From positions 1 through 43,761 of the forward strand of contig NZ_SAWY01000010.1 of assembly GCF_006439335.1 (NCBI RefSeq): a stretch of 43,761 nt of DNA, written 5' to 3'. Origin of the DNA: Litorilituus lipolyticus (GTDB lineage Bacteria; Pseudomonadota; Gammaproteobacteria; Enterobacterales; Alteromonadaceae). Below the pieces are notes generated by a model that saw nothing but the letters and a program-made list of their open reading frames with translations, did not search any database and had not been told where the DNA came from. Position numbers and translations under genes: made by a program. Shown piece by piece: positions 43,676 to 43,761 of the stretch (position 1 is its first letter; every line of letters begins with the position of its first letter).

Positions 43676-43761
43676 GTTGTCCTGATATAGGTTGACACTT
43701 TTTTCTAAAACGCCTGATGAATTTCATCAGGCGTTTTGTATTTTAAGGCCATATGAGGCCT
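43676..43761. mobile_element. Possible end of an insertion sequence (partial)
   Basis: After the pit stop, the segment TGTTGTCCTGATATAGG...TTGACAC leads into the hairpin above. On the minus strand this reads GTGTCAACCTATATCAGGAC, which resembles terminal sequences of IS3-type elements of marine gammaproteobacteria as I remember them, with a hairpin just inside the end. No transposase is in the window, so this is tentative. Confidence 0.3.
43707..43737 (+). terminator. Strong hairpin after pit
   Basis: AAAACGCCTGATGA (43707-43720) pairs perfectly with TCATCAGGCGTTTT (43724-43737) around a 3-base loop; both flanks are A/T-rich, so it could act in both directions. It may belong to an insertion-sequence end rather than to pit. 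Confidence 0.75.

Noticed and set aside
1..43761. tRNA or rRNA genes
   Set aside because: No cloverleaf or conserved rRNA segments recognised in any intergenic region.

Overview
The window is a chromosomal segment of a marine gammaproteobacterium, most likely Alteromonadales and close to Colwellia/Thalassotalea. This rests on the AT-rich composition, typical gammaproteobacterial gene blocks (dnaX-ybaB-recR, purL/mltF/tadA, pilTU-yggS-proC-yggT-rdgB-hemW), type IV pilus retraction ATPases, and the long PstC/PstA permeases found in marine gammas. No rRNA, tRNA, CRISPR array, prophage or plasmid backbone was found. Family assignments come from remembered motifs; no database search was run.

Layout. 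(1) Positions 1-270: the 3' end of a Cys-Gly-Lys tandem-repeat protein resembling the HvfA family of copper-binding RiPP precursors, closed by a strong terminator. (2) 290-2290: a small lipoprotein, a YehS-type DUF1456 protein and a lone response-regulator receiver. (3) 2540-5890: dnaX-ybaB-recR. dnaX carries an apparently complete programmed -1 frameshift cassette for the gamma subunit. (4) 5980-10180: a YciH/SUI1 factor, etfBA, and divergently etfBA's acceptor ETF-ubiquinone oxidoreductase. The shared spacer holds a tandem PsrA-like operator and a LiuR-like palindrome. (5) 10228-15524: DUF2884, FapA/DUF342, an unknown 108-residue protein, CinA and a DUF4097 exported protein. (6) 15670-19560: an unknown protein, a plant-type dihydrodipicolinate synthase, an RluA-family pseudouridine synthase, an RraB-like protein, a Cys-rich mini-protein, and a nitroreductase-fold protein with the iodotyrosine deiodinase E/Y/K lid triad. 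(7) 19700-26400: purL, mltF, a previously uncalled 42-codon basic ORF, and tadA. (8) 26430-33540: hemW, rdgB, DUF4426, yggT, proC and yggS on the minus strand, divergent from pilT and pilU. (9) 33586-35664: a CBS-pair protein and an aldehyde dehydrogenase. (10) 35860-43740: a phosphate island, with a Pho box driving pstC-pstA-pstB-phoU, followed by a PhoU-like DUF47 protein and a Pit transporter. The last ~80 bases may be the end of an insertion sequence.

How parts work together: EtfAB collects electrons from acyl-CoA dehydrogenases and passes them to ETF-QO and the quinone pool; the two candidate operators suggest control by fatty-acid and branched-chain acyl signals. The high-affinity Pst system, its PhoU brake and the low-affinity Pit system sit side by side. 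DnaX, YbaB and RecR form the usual replication/repair unit.

The most rewarding places to look are the HvfA-like repeat at the left edge, the dnaX frameshift cassette, the plant-type DapA, the deiodinase-like flavoprotein and the 42-codon ORF.
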